Positions 12,335 through 24,929 of a stretch of 64,000 nucleotides of DNA are shown here, piece by piece. A program made the position numbers and the translations under genes. Every line of letters starts with the position of its first letter. Positions within the stretch are counted from its first letter, which is position 1. The notes below the pieces were generated by a model. That model was not told the origin of the DNA. It saw only the letters and a list, made by a program, of their open reading frames with translations, and searched no databases. Source of the DNA: Panopea generosa (Eukaryota; Mollusca; Bivalvia; Adapedonta; Hiatellidae). The stretch covers positions 22,249,110 to 22,313,109 of the forward strand of contig CM055896.1 of the NCBI GenBank assembly GCA_029582155.1, given 5' to 3'.

Positions 12335-12381
12335 ATGTATTTCTCACTATGTCCATTTTTCACATCAAACCTCGACAAAAA
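12335..12381 (+). repeat. Short echo of the OTU-fragment sequence at 41745
   Basis: TTCTCACTATGTCCATTTTT and the following CATCAAACCTCGACAAA match 41746-41795 almost base for base apart from a five-base gap. At 41745 this codes for the residues before an OTU active-site block. Here the reading (IKPRQKL) runs into a stop soon after. Confidence 0.5.
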
Positions 12382-12399
12382 CTAGTTTGTTGACGAATG

Positions 12400-13815
12400 T
12401 CAGTTCCAAATGTGAAAACTGAGGCAAATATAGGTTAAGATAATAAGTTATAAACTTTTACTCTCAAGTCAGAAATTTGTGAAAAAATTAGTTTGAAATC
12501 ATCACAGGACATGTTCGATGTAGAATGAAAATAAGTAAATAGTTGAAAAGGTTTGTTGTGGGAAGTGGACAAGAAGAGTTGGAAATCTAGATGCATCAAT
12601 AAAGTTAAATATATACATTATCTTTTATTTATTTTAAACTTTATTAAAGCATCTATAAAGTGTTGTTATCTTGTCAAGTAGATGGCCATTATTTCTGTTA
12701 GGACTGGCAGATTTTATAGGTCAAAATTACATTGACTATTTATAGTAGATTTCCTCTTCATAACTCTGGAACGGATTAATCGTAGGGATCTTAACCGTTG
12801 CAATTTGCGTTGTCTTGTAAATCAAAATAAATCACCTCTATTGATTTGCCGGTAAAATCGGCAGGTCAACGGTTTAAAGTCACCGACTGATATCTCGAAA
12901 ACAGTAAAACTAGGTCCTACGTTCATTTTGGCTTACACCTGAATGACAAAGTTACCTTGCACGCTTTCATGTGTTTTACAAATATATATCTTTTTCATCT
13001 TTATTTGTCTATTATTATTTTGATACTGGAGTCGGTGTTGTTTTATGACTTTAATTAAGTATATTATTGATAAAATACAAGGACATCGTGGTAAGGAACA
13101 TGGAAACACAATTTTCTTAATATGAAAAAGCATATTGGTATATTCTTTAATAAAATATCCGAAGTGATTACCATAATTAAAAATGAATATTAACTCATAT
13201 TCCATCTGGCAAAGTGTTTGCAAATTATTAATTATGAAAAAAAAGCATGAGTTGAAACTTTGAATGTATGCAAAATTTATATATGCATAGTATTTTGTAA
13301 GGTGTTATTATTATTTTTATCTCTGTATACTAATATTGTATTTCAATCATTTAAATGTTTTCCTGCTGTTAACAGGTTCTTTGGTTGGAAATCTAACCAT
13401 GTCTTCTTCATATTAAATATGTGACTTGATTTCAATAAGTCTTTATCACAGGTTTCATAATTTTCCAAATTTGAATTCTTAACAGTCACACTTACTCTAG
13501 ATCTGAAAATAGGAGGATTATAAAACAAACAGGATATGTCTCAAATTATACGGGGTTTATTTTTCTTATGATGAACAAATCACTTTATTTGATGGTGACG
13601 AAAATACAGCTTATGTGTATTTAATCAATTTTCAGTAAGTGACGTCTTTCATTATGTTGAAGCCCGTGTGGTTCCGGCTAAAAATAGAATCATTGCCGAT
13701 GTCTGCAGAGGGGTAGGAATCCTCCGAATGGGTGTCATGTTCGTTTTATCATTTTTTGTCATGTTCACTATTTTGGTTAAATTATAAACCCCTGTATGGT
13801 TCCAGGGAGCCATAT
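12400..13815. other. Non-coding stretch
   Basis: AT-rich sequence with no recognisable gene, repeat or RNA. The short open frames in it have no family resemblance or coding character that I can see. Confidence 0.5.
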
Positions 13816-14092
13816 GAGTGATGGCAAGAATAGGATCATTGTGGCTCATGCATGTCGTAGAAAGCGACATATTGGGTAATACGATATAATTTGCTGAAAC
13901 TCTGCAGTTCTGCAGGTATCAAGGTTCTAGGTTAATTCTGCATATTCATGTGTTGATGTATTTTTTAAATTTGTATGTTAATTTGTTTTTGTACATGTAG
14001 ACTGAACCTGGAATCTTCCTTCCTGTTGGCGTCGAATAACCTATAATATGTTGGTACGTCGTAAAACCCTATTCATTCATTCATAATGTTGA
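13816..14092 (+). mobile_element. Probable SINE remnant with CATT tail
   Basis: ATGCATGTCGTAGAAAGCGAC near 13850 resembles the CATGTCGTAAGAGGCGACTA block found in many mollusc SINEs. The end, TACGTCGTAAAACCC followed by (ATTC)3, is a typical SINE/LINE tail. No clear tRNA head was found, so it may be 5'-truncated. Confidence 0.5.
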
Positions 14093-14878
14093 TTTTGTAA
14101 TTAGAACTAGCCTTTCCTTCACTGGAATTATTTATTAAGGGATGAGGGTGAAATAGAATTTGATAAAAACGACCTTTACGTTGATGTTCTGTTGTTTCTC
14201 ATGCTTTATTTTTTTTGTGGTTTTATTTAACTTGTATGGGTCAATTTCGATCGGGTAATTCCTGTACTCAGAATTTCGTCATTTTTCACGTACACTTATT
14301 TTGTTTTTTCAAATACTCAAGGTGGCTACCAAAGGGGCTTGAAATGTACAGTGTGTTATAAGGGAATATGAAATATGTCTCTAAAACTTCTTTAATCCCA
14401 TTTATAATCTCAATATATTACATGTATTATGAATAAACAAATATTAAATAAGAAGAGTTCAACCTTTATATGCTGATATATTTTGTAAATGATGTTATCA
14501 AAATGCGGAATGTGAGTACGAGTACCTGGCGTCACAATAATTTTACTTAAATACTTAAAAACTTAACTAAGTTTTGACTTATTATTTATCTATTTTATAA
14601 TTAATATCAATGCAACTATATTCACTTTTACTGGAACCCGTCTAAAATCATGATCAACTGACTGCTTGTCTTAGATTTAGGTTTTTTGTTTTCAAGTATT
14701 TGAGTTTTTAAGTTTATTCTGGAGAAGCAAGAGTCTGATTGTTCAGTTGAAAAATATCCAAATTTATTGCTTGAAGACTGTTGTTTGCCATTTTAAACAC
14801 TCATTTACTCTTGAATAATATCTAGATATCATTCAAGAAAAAACAACATTGCTTAAGTTATATTAAGATTATATTTTT
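14093..14878. other. Non-coding stretch
   Basis: Nothing beyond AT-rich sequence was recognised. Confidence 0.5.
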
Positions 14879-15125
14879 AACCAGGTTTTTCAAAGTTGAA
14901 AACTTGGTTATTAGATTGGCGAAGTCGGCGGGCGGGCGGATGGGCGGCGTCAAGTTTTTCGTTTCTGTTCAATAACTAGAGTATTTTTCATTGGAACTAA
15001 ACCAAACTTACACAAAATGTGTACCTCTAAAAATCTAGGCCAGGTTTGATTACCAGCCAATATGGACCATTTTCTTCAGAGTTATGGCCCTTTAATTAGA
15101 CAAACATGCTAAAATTGCCCGATTC
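14879..15125 (+). repeat. Dispersed repeat starting with an imperfect palindrome
   Basis: The 31 bases 14879-14909 are an imperfect palindrome (AACCAGGTTTTTCAA / TTGAAAACTTGGTT). A G-rich block GGCGGGCGGGCGGATGGGCGG and an AGAGTTATGGCCCTTTAATT block follow. The ATGGCCCTTT motif also occurs in the repeats at 17447-17999 and 45235-45985, as in repeated DNA common in bivalves. Confidence 0.5.
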
Positions 15126-15356
15126 CGCTAAATTACTAGAGTAGGTTCATAAACAAATTTGAAATATATATGTTATCCAATAGAAAGAAATACATTTTAA
15201 ATATATTAAAACTTAATATTTTTCAAGTAAACTAAAACAAAAACAAGAATAATTATTATAATATTTAATAATTTCAAAAAGATTAAACTTATTTACTCAT
15301 GTCAACATACTGTAAATATTTATACGCTTCTCGTTATTAAAGTCAATAATTCTTAT

Positions 15357-16030
15357 TTAGTTTAAACATATTTTATTGCTTTATGTATCACAAGTTAGCA
15401 AAATGTTATATATTGATATAAAATATTTATATACAAATATTTTTCAAGATTAATTACAATACATTTAACATATTTGAAGAAACACAATATGTAATGGTTA
15501 TTTGGTGAAAAGTACGATCAACGGAAGTGTCTCAAGTCTGGTAAATGTCTATGCATAACAAGCTATGGATTTATTATCAAATCGTTTGACGTCTTTAATG
15601 AAATTTTGAACATGGTTGAATAAAGTGATACTATCATGTTCTGTAAGCGTATCTTTGCCAAATAAAACAACTGCATTAACAGTTAGAGGATGATATGAAC
15701 GTGGTGCACGAAAAAGAAGAATTTGTTCATTTTGATAATAGGGACGTTGCACAAAATAATGTTCGGCATCCTCCGTTTCGTACCTACAAGACTCACACGC
15801 TGAATCTAATTTTAAGTGATGTGTTTTAAGATCAAATTTACTACATAATTATGTTCCGTAATCGAGCATGGAGAAATGATAAACGTCTATTCCCGGTTAA
15901 ACAATAATAAGGTACTTTGAAGTGTTTAAAAATATGGCATTTAATAAGATATTTGAGTAAGAATTTCTGTGTTACGTATATATTCTGGTATACTGTTTTA
16001 CAAAGATATACATGATGGAACAAAATATTT
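15357..16030 (-). pseudogene. LINE ORF2 C-terminal fragment (Jockey/CR1-like)
   Basis: On the minus strand, GNRRLSFLHARLRN is followed, after a frame change near 15850, by SKFDLKTHHLKLD, a C-x2-C then H-F-C/Q zinc-knuckle-like block (CESCRYETEDAEHYF), RPYYQNEQ and LFNHVQNFIKDVKRFD. This order is typical of the end of ORF2 in Jockey/CR1-superfamily LINEs and matches the end of the elements at 30080-33350 and 33461-40130. The likely 3' end is AATAAAATATGTTTAAAC at 15360-15378 (minus). The element is strongly 5'-truncated. Confidence 0.75.
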
Positions 16031-17446
16031 ATGGAATGTAGAGTTCTTATGTTGATTGTTGTAAATCATTGGTATTTCTTAAGTATAAGGGTTTGTTTTC
16101 AGAAATAGACATAGTTATAGCTTACTTCCATTTAACAGGAAACTTTTATTTCAATAATGCTTTATTAAACAAAATGGTTAATGGTTTAGAAATAGAATGT
16201 TTATTTCAAAGTAGTATACTGTGACTTAATTTGTTTTCGCCAACTGCTTTATTGGCATTAAGAGTAATTAGTACTTATTATATCTACAATGTCTTCCTTT
16301 GTAATGTGCACTTTTTCTAAACTGTTATTAGTTTTTAAGTTAAACTAATGTAGTAAAGTGTTATTATCATTCTGACTAACTGAAGAAATAGAAACGAAGT
16401 ATTCATTTAAACAGTTTGCTTTATCACTTTGTACAATGTACCTAATTATATGTGTATGCTAGTAGCATTGTATTTTTTCTTTAAGCTGAATAAAAGTTGG
16501 TGTTATTGTTGTTGTTGTAGTTGTTGTTTAAATAATGATGCCTTTTTAAAAATGAATGTTTAAGCACATAAATTGGTATCACCTTTGCATAATTGTTGTC
16601 TTTGTCATATTGATATATTTATAGTTTTGCCAATAAAGACATTTCACGGACTTTTCGCTAATAAACCTTAAACTTTGGAATTATTTAAGCATTAACAATG
16701 CTTTTATAATTTCTTTTTACACTGTCCTTGTGATAGCCTCTTTTAATTTTCCGGTTTTAGTCTTCTTTATATATACAAAATGTTTCCATGGATATGCGAA
16801 GTGTGCCTGGGATTGTAAAACAGAAAACATGTGTTTGAATACACAATGTTAAATTAACCATTCTATTACTATTTTGGTTATATAATCTGGTCTTCCGTAC
16901 CATATACGATTTAACCTCAACCTTTTCAAAGGAAGTTGTGTTCATATCCTGCACTCTGTGTACACGTCGCCAATGCCTCATATTTTAATAATTGTTTTAA
17001 TACTTGTAACTGCTCAAGCCCAACTAGATATGTATGGCACTAAATTTTCTTTTAAACAGTAGTGGTATTCTTCCAGTTCGTGAATATAAAACGTTTTTTT
17101 TTCAACTTGATTTTTTCAGTCAATACCACACCTGTAACCGGTCCCCATTTCTTTAAAAATATTAGATTAAATAAAGTTATTTGTACCGGTAATAAGAAAC
17201 TGGATATGCTTTGTCCAGTCATAGATCTACTTTAATTCTTGCTTACGTATTGCACATCACACCAACTCACCCATTTGTGGTATACGGGTGTTTGAGAGCT
17301 TGCGATGTAATAATATTATATCTTTACCTCTTTCTATCGGATGGTTACCTTTCATAGCTCCACCTATGCATTTGCTATTACTCAAAATGTTGATGATTAC
17401 ACAGCGATTACACCCTCCGATTATATTTAGCCTGAGCAATTATCAA
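16031..17446. other. Non-coding stretch with a short GTT microsatellite
   Basis: A GTT trinucleotide run lies at about 16498-16528. Otherwise no gene or clear repeat is seen. Confidence 0.55.
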
Positions 17447-17999
17447 GTTGAGTTATTCTTATCGCCCTGTGTCCGACGTCATCCGTCGTCCATGATCCGT
17501 CCGTGAATGTTTGTTGTGTGCATTCTACAACCTGCATTATTCATTGCCCTTTTACCAGACTTACACATTAGTTATATAACCATAAAATCTCGGACAAGTT
17601 CTCGAACTGGCCAAATTGGATAATTAATGTCTGAGTTATGGCCCTTGAAACATAAAACATTCCACTGTTTGACCCTACGTGAGCTCAAGTTCATCTATTC
17701 TGATGGCCTTGTGTCAGTCGTCACCCGTCGTCCATGGTCTGTCCGTGTATTTCTGTTTTGTGCACTCTAGCATTTACATTTTGCATTGCCTCTTTACCAG
17801 ACTTACGCATTAGTTATATAACCATAATATTTCGGACAAGTTTTCGAAATGGCCAAATCATATAATTAATGTCTGAGCTGTGGCCCCTGAAAAATAAAAC
17901 ATTTAACTGTTTGATCTTGCGTGAGCTCAAGGTAAGCTATATATTTAATTAATTATGTAACCAATGTATATCGGGCAAGTTCTTGAACTGGCCAAATCA
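17447..17999 (+). repeat. Tandem ~245-bp dispersed repeat, two copies plus a partial third
   Basis: Two long units start at about 17447 and 17694. They share CGTCGTCCATG-TCTGTCCGTG, TTACCAGACTTAC-CATTAGTTATATAACC, TCGGACAAGTT, GGCCAAAT, TAATGTCTGAG and the GTGAGCTCAAG end. A partial third (17950-17999) stops inside GGCCAAATCA, exactly where LINE sequence begins. Confidence 0.8.
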
Positions 18000-19860
18000 G
18001 ACAGGATTTTTAAAAGGACGTTTCATTTGTTAATATATTAGGACATTTTTTGAATGCATTTACGACTTGAATAACGACAATAGACCGGGACTGATATTCT
18101 TTGCTGATTTTGAAAAAGCGTTCGACAGTGTTGACCATAGTTTTATTTTTAAAACATTACAATCTTTTAAGTTTGGTAACGAATTTATTGATTGGATAAA
18201 ATTATTTTATAATGACGTACAAAGTTGTGTGTCAAATAATGGTTATGCCTCAGATTTCTTTAATATAAATAGAGGAGTTATGCAAGTATGTCCACTGTCG
18301 CCATATTTGTTTATATTAGCTATTGAAATTTTATATAAATCTGTAAAAAACGACAACACAATTGAAGGCGTAAAGGTAAGCAAACAAAATCATATAATAT
18401 ACTGCTTTTGCAGACGATGCCACTTTTTTATTAAATGGAAATCCATCTATATTTGAATCTTTAATATCATTTATTGATAGGTTCAGCTCCATTTCCGGTT
18501 TAAAGATATGTATTATTCTCCGTGTAGGCTCTTTAAAGAAATCAAAAGAAACGTTTTGTAAAAATGAAAAACAAATGTTTGGACTAATGAAAATGCAATA
18601 ACATTCGGAATTGTTTTTCACAAATTATAAAAATAAAGATTTAAACTACAGTCCAAAAATAGAACAATTTCAAAACTGCCTTAATAACTAGAAAGAAATA
18701 TATATTGTCTATTTTAGGTAAAATCACAGTAATAAAAACATTTGCATTACCAAAACTTATTTTCCCACTAACTGTGCTTAAGTCACCTAACATAGACACT
18801 ATAAACCAAATAAAAAATAAAATCGGAGGGAAAACCAGAAAAAATAAAGCGTAAAACTATTATACTAAATATTGAAAACGGCGGTATGAAAATGATAAAT
18901 ATAGAACTTTTTTAAGTTCAGTAAAAGAAAGTTGGTTAAACGACTAACAGATGTTAATAATAATGGCGAATGGAAGTATATATACAGGTCTTCATTGGAT
19001 AAATATGGTGGAAACTTCATCTTTGAGAGTAATTTTAATTTCGAAGAAAGTTATTCTATGTTTAGCGAAACTCCGTTTTTTATGTAACATAATAGAATCA
19101 TGGTCAAAAATTAATTTTAACTTTAATATTGAAGATGGTTATCTAGTAAAACAGTACATAGGGAACAATTATTTCATTAAAAATATTGGCAGTTTACTAT
19201 TTTACAAATCATGGATATAATTAAGAATTAAAACATTAAATGATATATATGATTCTAGACACAAGACATTTTATACTTTTGAAAGATTAAAACAATTATA
19301 CAATATGTGAGTTTTGCGATAGACATAAGGAAACTATAAAATATTTGTTTTGGGAATGTCATTTTGTAAGAGCCTTTTGGACTGAAGTCCATAATTATTG
19401 TATTACAAACAATCAAAATTTAAACAAAATATATCTTTTGGGTTACATAATTCATCAAGAATTAACTTACTTAACTGTATAATTTTTAAAAGCAAATATA
19501 CAAAAACAATTCCCAGTAGTGCAGCATATATACCTTACTAACAAACTTCAAAGCAAATGGAAAGACTTATTGCAATAAACAAAAACAAACTCAGGTCACA
19601 TGAAATTAAATGGGGAAACATGTAAACTAAATTACGAAAATATTCTCATCTTCTATCCTTTTTTTACTTTCTTTAACTCGTCTTTACTACTTTATCTCTT
19701 TATATTCACACTTAAAATGTTACTTTTAAGACAATGTATTACTGATTTTTTATATTCAGTTAGCATATAATATGTTATGTTTCAATGTATTGATCGTATG
19801 TGTATATAACATTGTAACATGTCTTACATGGAATAAAAAAATATTAATCACAAAAAAAAG
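18000..19860 (+). pseudogene. 5'-truncated L1/Tx1-like LINE ORF2 (RT and C-terminal part)
   Basis: Sequence from 18000 reads QTGFLKGRFI, then (18067-18456) GLIFFADFEKAFDSVDHSFI, INRGVMQVCPLSPYLFILAI and, after a frameshift near 18395, AFADDATFLLNG. These are reverse-transcriptase motifs with the FADD catalytic pair still readable. The Q of the usual RQGCPLSP block is kept only as MQVCPLSP. Frameshifts and stops follow. A cysteine/histidine block CEFCDRHKETIKYLFWECHF near 19310-19370 marks the C-terminal region. The element ends in ATGGAATAAAAAAATATT and an A-run at 19860. The RT style (GFLKGR, LFIDFEKAFDS) fits the L1/Tx1 group. It is dead and lacks the endonuclease. Confidence 0.8.
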
Positions 19861-20103
19861 TCTTGGGTTTATATAGCCCGAGATCTAGATCCAACCTTTC
19901 CGAAGAAAAGTGGAAAAAGACGAGATATTGAAAACCTATTCGGACCAGCACATAATTATAGAAAATATCTTATTTTTGATAGTGTCAACTTAACGTGTAA
20001 GCCTACAATAGGTTTTCCTTCTTATTTCTTAGAAAATGAAACATTTCTAAAGGTTTGTAAAGTCCAAATCACAAAAAGTAAATTAACATTTTACTGCTTT
20101 TGA
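19861..20103 (+). other. Unexplained 81-codon open frame after the LINE tail
   Basis: An open frame without an ATG runs from the LINE A-tail to TGA at 20101-20103. It contains SWVYIARDLDP, KKSGKRRDIENLFGPAHNYR and PTIGFPSYFLENE. The residue mix looks protein-like (basic stretch, aromatic residues), but I do not recognise a family. It could be an exon, another element fragment, or chance. Confidence 0.25.
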
Positions 20104-20443
20104 CAGTGCCAAAATATCATTAGAAAGGTAGGAATTATGTTTCATTCAAGAGAGTTTTTCTGTTCAGTGTGTACACTGTTGGCAAAGTGAAAGTAGAGGT
20201 TATGTAATCCATATTATGTATCCATATCTTAATTCCCAAGAATCAATTCTTTATTTTACTATAGTTATTCTCATAACGTTAAATAATACAAGGTATATCT
20301 TGAGCAGGGTATCCGCTGTCACATACATTGTATCATACAACGTTATGAGGTATCAGACGATCTCTCAATATGCACCGGCACTTCCTTCTCATAAGACACG
20401 CTGGTGTTCACCATATGAGGTGGACTCCCGTACCGTGAAATGG

Positions 20444-20509
20444 AAAAGCCGTGATGTTGTTATCAATGCAGAAAAATTTTTTTTTCTGCATTGATAACAT
20501 CACGGCTTG
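20444..20509. repeat. Near-perfect hairpin with almost no loop
   Basis: AAGCCGTGATGTT, a 3-base bulge GTT, then ATCAATGCAGAAAAA is followed at once by its reverse complement, ending ATCACGGCTT. The stem is about 28 base pairs and the two arms meet in an A/T run. Confidence 0.9.
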
Positions 20510-20880
20510 TTAATAAGTGTTAGGTAAATATTAAATCTATTTTGATAAGGTGACAGAGTAAAAATACGAATACGTAACCCTACCTCTAATAATGTTATCG
20601 ATACTTCTAGTTTTCACAAAAGAAGTGAAAACCTGAAAGGCTATGTGTGCACGGTTACACACAATACGCTTATGAGATACTAAATCATGGCGAGTGTTTT
20701 TGTCAGGGTCTAATTACAGTCTTGTCTCATGTGTTGTGGTAAAATATTTCTTACTTATTAATCATTATTTGTTTAACGATGTTTATTTAGAGCCTGATTG
20801 TAAGGAAGCGGCGAACCCAGTGTTTATTAAATTATTATTGAAGTAAAGTTTTGTACTTATTCCAATTGCTCTCAAAAATG

Positions 20881-21850
20881 TTATGGTATTATTTTTATCT
20901 GCTTTATATTTTCTTTGCCCTTAAGGAATGTGTTAGTCTGTTGTGAAGTGCAGTAATAAATCATGGAGAAGTTAATTTTTTGGCTAAGAATATAAAGTAT
21001 TTTGTTTTTAATATGATTATGTATATCAACCATTTTATAATGTTCTATATCAAATACAAATAAATATTCTATAAAAGGCAAAGTACTGTTCCTAATAAAC
21101 CATGATTGTATATCTGAAGGAATGATCTTATTGAAGGACATGTCCATGGTAAATGAATAATATTTTCCTCTTGAATATTATTAGAATATAATGAACTTGA
21201 GAAAGCTTTAATTATCTTTAATATTTCTTTTTCGGTAAAAAACCTATGATTAATTCTGGTTTGAAACCATTATAAGGTTGACCTATATTTATAGTTTACG
21301 GGTGACAATATATGTATTTCCATGTTCCTCTGAAATATTATAGATTTGCTCTAATTTCAATTTTAAGATTTTGTATTTTTGATTGTTAATGAGTATGTCA
21401 TATTTCTTTGCTATTAATTGTATTGCTTGTGTTATTCCATGAAACTGCAAACAGTTCATTTTTAAGTTGTTTACATTTTTAAATTCGGTTTTCTGACACA
21501 ATATTGTTGATAAAATATATACCCTTTTCATTCCGTAGTCTATTTATTATGTTTTTTTTACCTACTAACAATTTATCATTTCGAAATATCGACGTATGAA
21601 AAAAAAACCTGTTCTAAAATTGTTACTTTGTTTATTTGTGCTATGATATTATGTGATTGGAGAACATCCCGCCAGAATGATTCGAGACATCTAACTTTTT
21701 TGATATTGGCGTCAGTACTTCTTATGTTGAGATTAACAATTCTTACAGTACACGTGCTAATAGTTGGTAATAAATGTACTATTGGTAACAGAAAACTCAT
21801 TTTCTCTATTTATTATTTTACAAACATCAAAACACTACATCGCCGATAAG
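20881..21850 (-). pseudogene. L1/Tx1-like LINE ORF2 C-terminal fragment
   Basis: On the minus strand the frames 21800-21576, 21531-21289 and 21147-20881 read as one broken LINE tail. They contain LESFWRDVLQSHN, VTILEQVFFSYVDIS, KNVNNLKMNCLQFHGITQAI and NKIIPSDIQSWFIRN. The block order (SFWxDVLxSW-like, LNxxFLxFxGxxxAI-like, SDxQWFxxR-like) is what I know from the region after the RT in L1/Tx1-group elements. It has several stops and frameshifts and no RT core. The recognition rests on motif style only. Confidence 0.5.
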
Positions 21851-22246
21851 CAAGATATACATTGTAGATATGAATACACAACAAAACAGATGATCTCTTA
21901 CGTTTACAATAAGCACTTTGTTTTACAACTCAAATGTAGCAAAATAGATAAATAAAATGGCTTATACAATGTATTAAAGACGGATCAAATGGAACATGGT
22001 AAAGTTCGGATTTTAGCAGGGATTCCCAAAAAAATATTGATAAATGAGAGCATTTTTAGCAAAAAAATGAAACTTAGCTTCCAAGTCTTTGTTCTTTGGT
22101 TCAAAGAAACACATGGAAATATTGAAATCGATTTTACTATCGTTTATGCATATAATCAATATTTACACATTAATGTAAAACAGTTAAAAGTTATCAATTA
22201 ATTTCTCTTTTGAATGGGATTCAACGCCATTCTTAACACTTTTCTG

Positions 22247-23615
22247 GTTATATGTGGAATATCCATTGGTTATATGTGGAATATCCAATTGATTTTATGT
22301 GGAATATTCAATTGGTTATATGTGTAATATCCAATAAGTTATATATCGAATATCCAATTGGTTATATGTGGAAAATCAAATCGGTTATATGTGGAATATC
22401 GAATTGGTTATTTGTGGAATATCCGATTAGTTCTGTGTGTAATATTCAGTTGGTTATATGTGGAATATCCAATTGGTTATATGTGGAATATTCAGTTGGT
22501 TGTATGTGAAATATCCTGTATGATATATGTGAAATATCCAATTGGTTATATGTGTAATATTCAGTTGGTTATATGTGGAATATTCAATTGATGATATTTG
22601 CAATATTTAGATGGTTATATGTGGAATATCCAGTCTGATATATGTGGAATATCCAGTTGGTTATATGTGGAATATCCAGTGGAATATCCAGTTGGTTATA
22701 TGTGGAATATCTAGTTGGTTATATCTGGAATGTCTAGTTGGTTATATATGGGATATTCAATTGGTTATATGTGGAATATCCGGTTGGTTATATGTGGAAT
22801 ATCTAGTTGGTTATATCTGGAATATCTAGTTGGTTATATCTGGAATATCTAGTTGGTTATATATGGACTATTAAGTTGGTTATATGTGGAATATCCAGTT
22901 AGTTATACATGAAATATACAGTGGAATATCCAGTTGTTTATATGTGGAATATCAAGTTGGTTATATGTGGAATATCCAGTTGGTTATATGTGGAATATCC
23001 AGTTGGTTATATCTGGGATATCCAATTGGTTATATGTAGAATATCCAGTTGGTATTATGTGGAATATCCAATGGAATATCCAGTGGAATATTTAGTTGGT
23101 TATATGTGGAATATCCAGGTGAATATCCAGTTGGTTACATGTGGAATATCCAGTGGAATATCCAGTGGAATATCCAGTGGAATATCTAGTTGGTTATATG
23201 TGGAATATTCATTTTGTTATATGTGGAATATCCGGTTGAATATCCAGTGGAATATCCAGTGTGGAATATCCAGTGGAATATCCAGTGGAATATCCGATTG
23301 GTTATATGTGGAATATCCAGTTGGTTATATGTGGAATATCCAGTGGAATATCCAGTTGAATATCCAGTTGGTTATATGTGGAATATCCAGTGGAATATCC
23401 AATGTGGAATATCCAGTGGAATATCCAGTGGAATATCCGATTGGTTATATGTGGAATATCCAGTTGGTTATATGTGGAATATCCAGTGGAATATCCAGTT
23501 GAATATCCAGTTGGTTATATGTGGAATATCCAGTGGAATATCCAGTGGAACATTCAGTGGAATATCCAGTTGGTTATATGTGGAATATCAAGTTGGTTAT
23601 ATGTGGAATAACATG
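22247..23615 (+). repeat. 23-bp minisatellite with 12-bp sub-insertions (1.37 kb)
   Basis: The basic unit is GGTTATATGTGGAATATCCAGTT-like (23 bases). From about 22675 on, extra 12-base pieces (GGAATATCCAGT) are inserted singly or in runs, so the right half has a higher-order structure. The left half (22247-22620) is more diverged. No stop codon occurs in any forward frame of the unit, which gives artificial open frames of up to 197 codons. Confidence 0.97.
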
Positions 23616-24929
23616 TTTTATATCTGATTCATTAAAGGTCTTTTTCGGTTAATAAACAATTATATTACCTGAAATGTGTTAAAAATGACGTTTAACCCCG
23701 ATCAAAAATAAATGAGAGTAAGATACATGGTCAATATCAATATAATTTTTTTACATGTAATTATAAAAATCTGCATATAGAAGAATATATAAATAAATAA
23801 CAATATCTATTATATCATTTTTTTCTCAAATTTTCAGTTTACACCTTCATCAGGAAATTAGCTAAAATTGATATACACTATGCCACATCCGTCAAAAACA
23901 CACATCTGTAAAATAACATTATTTTACAGATATATATGTATTATTTAAAACAGACAATATCACTTTTTCTTTACTCTATTTTAGTATCAGCTATAGACAC
24001 ACAGGGAACACAAATTGATACAGAATATATGTACCTGGCCATTCTATAATATACGTATGGGACTATAATATTAGCGTACATGTACTGTAACCTAGATTAA
24101 GTCATTTACAGCTTCAAAATTTATCAAAATAAACAAGCGTTTATCAAAATTGATAAAATGTAACCATGCTTAGATTGATAGTGAATTGATAAGCAATTGT
24201 TTACTAGATATATCAAACAATGATTGAATGTGGAACTACTAACTGCATAAAGAAATATTACATAACATATTTTCATTCCTTCTTTTTAGCATTAAAGTAG
24301 GTTTGGGTTATTACTCGTGCAAAACTCAGCTTGGAGAATAAAAACTGCAATCATAACTTTTAATACAAATTGTATTTTCCATTTCTGTTGCTAGCTTCAA
24401 TAACTACTCGTGTCTGTTATCATGATTTAACCGACACTTTATTATAACCTCACCCATACTTGTACAGAAGCTTTCCTCAATAGTCAATATTTCATGTTTG
24501 CATCTCACCTCTAACTGAGGCTAACACACACTTAAAACTTGAAAATTGTAATTTGTATAAGAGAATCAAACTTATTTTACAGTAAAATTCCGTTTCGAAC
24601 CCAGTTTTGAAAAGAACGTAGTATATTACACCTTGGTGCACAACTGCCATTCTTAAAGGCATAACCAGTATGTGTTTCCCTTATAATTCAATAAATATAA
24701 CTGTAATTTTTAGCATAAATAGAGGGCCATATTTCGTTAAACACACCGTTGTTTATCGTCAAAAACATGTATATTAACTCGCCATTATCGCCGATATTTG
24801 ATCCGTGGAATTAAATGTTAAATTAATGATTTAGCAAAAATGATATATAAGTTATATCAATATACACTTGGAAATTAACGGACAACTTGAATTAAATCCG
24901 AGTAAGCGGTTAAACTTAAATCAATATTT
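23616..24929. other. Non-coding stretch between two minisatellites
   Basis: A GACGTTTAACCCCGATCAAAAATAAATGA block near 23687 resembles a SINE tail. Otherwise nothing is recognised. Confidence 0.5.

Noticed and set aside
20216..20494. 92-codon frame as a gene
   Set aside because: It runs into the hairpin, has no recognisable domain, and has the composition of AT-rich chance sequence.
22252..23627. Open frames of up to 197 codons
   Set aside because: They are produced by the 23-bp minisatellite, which has no stop in any forward frame; there is no non-repeat coding sequence.
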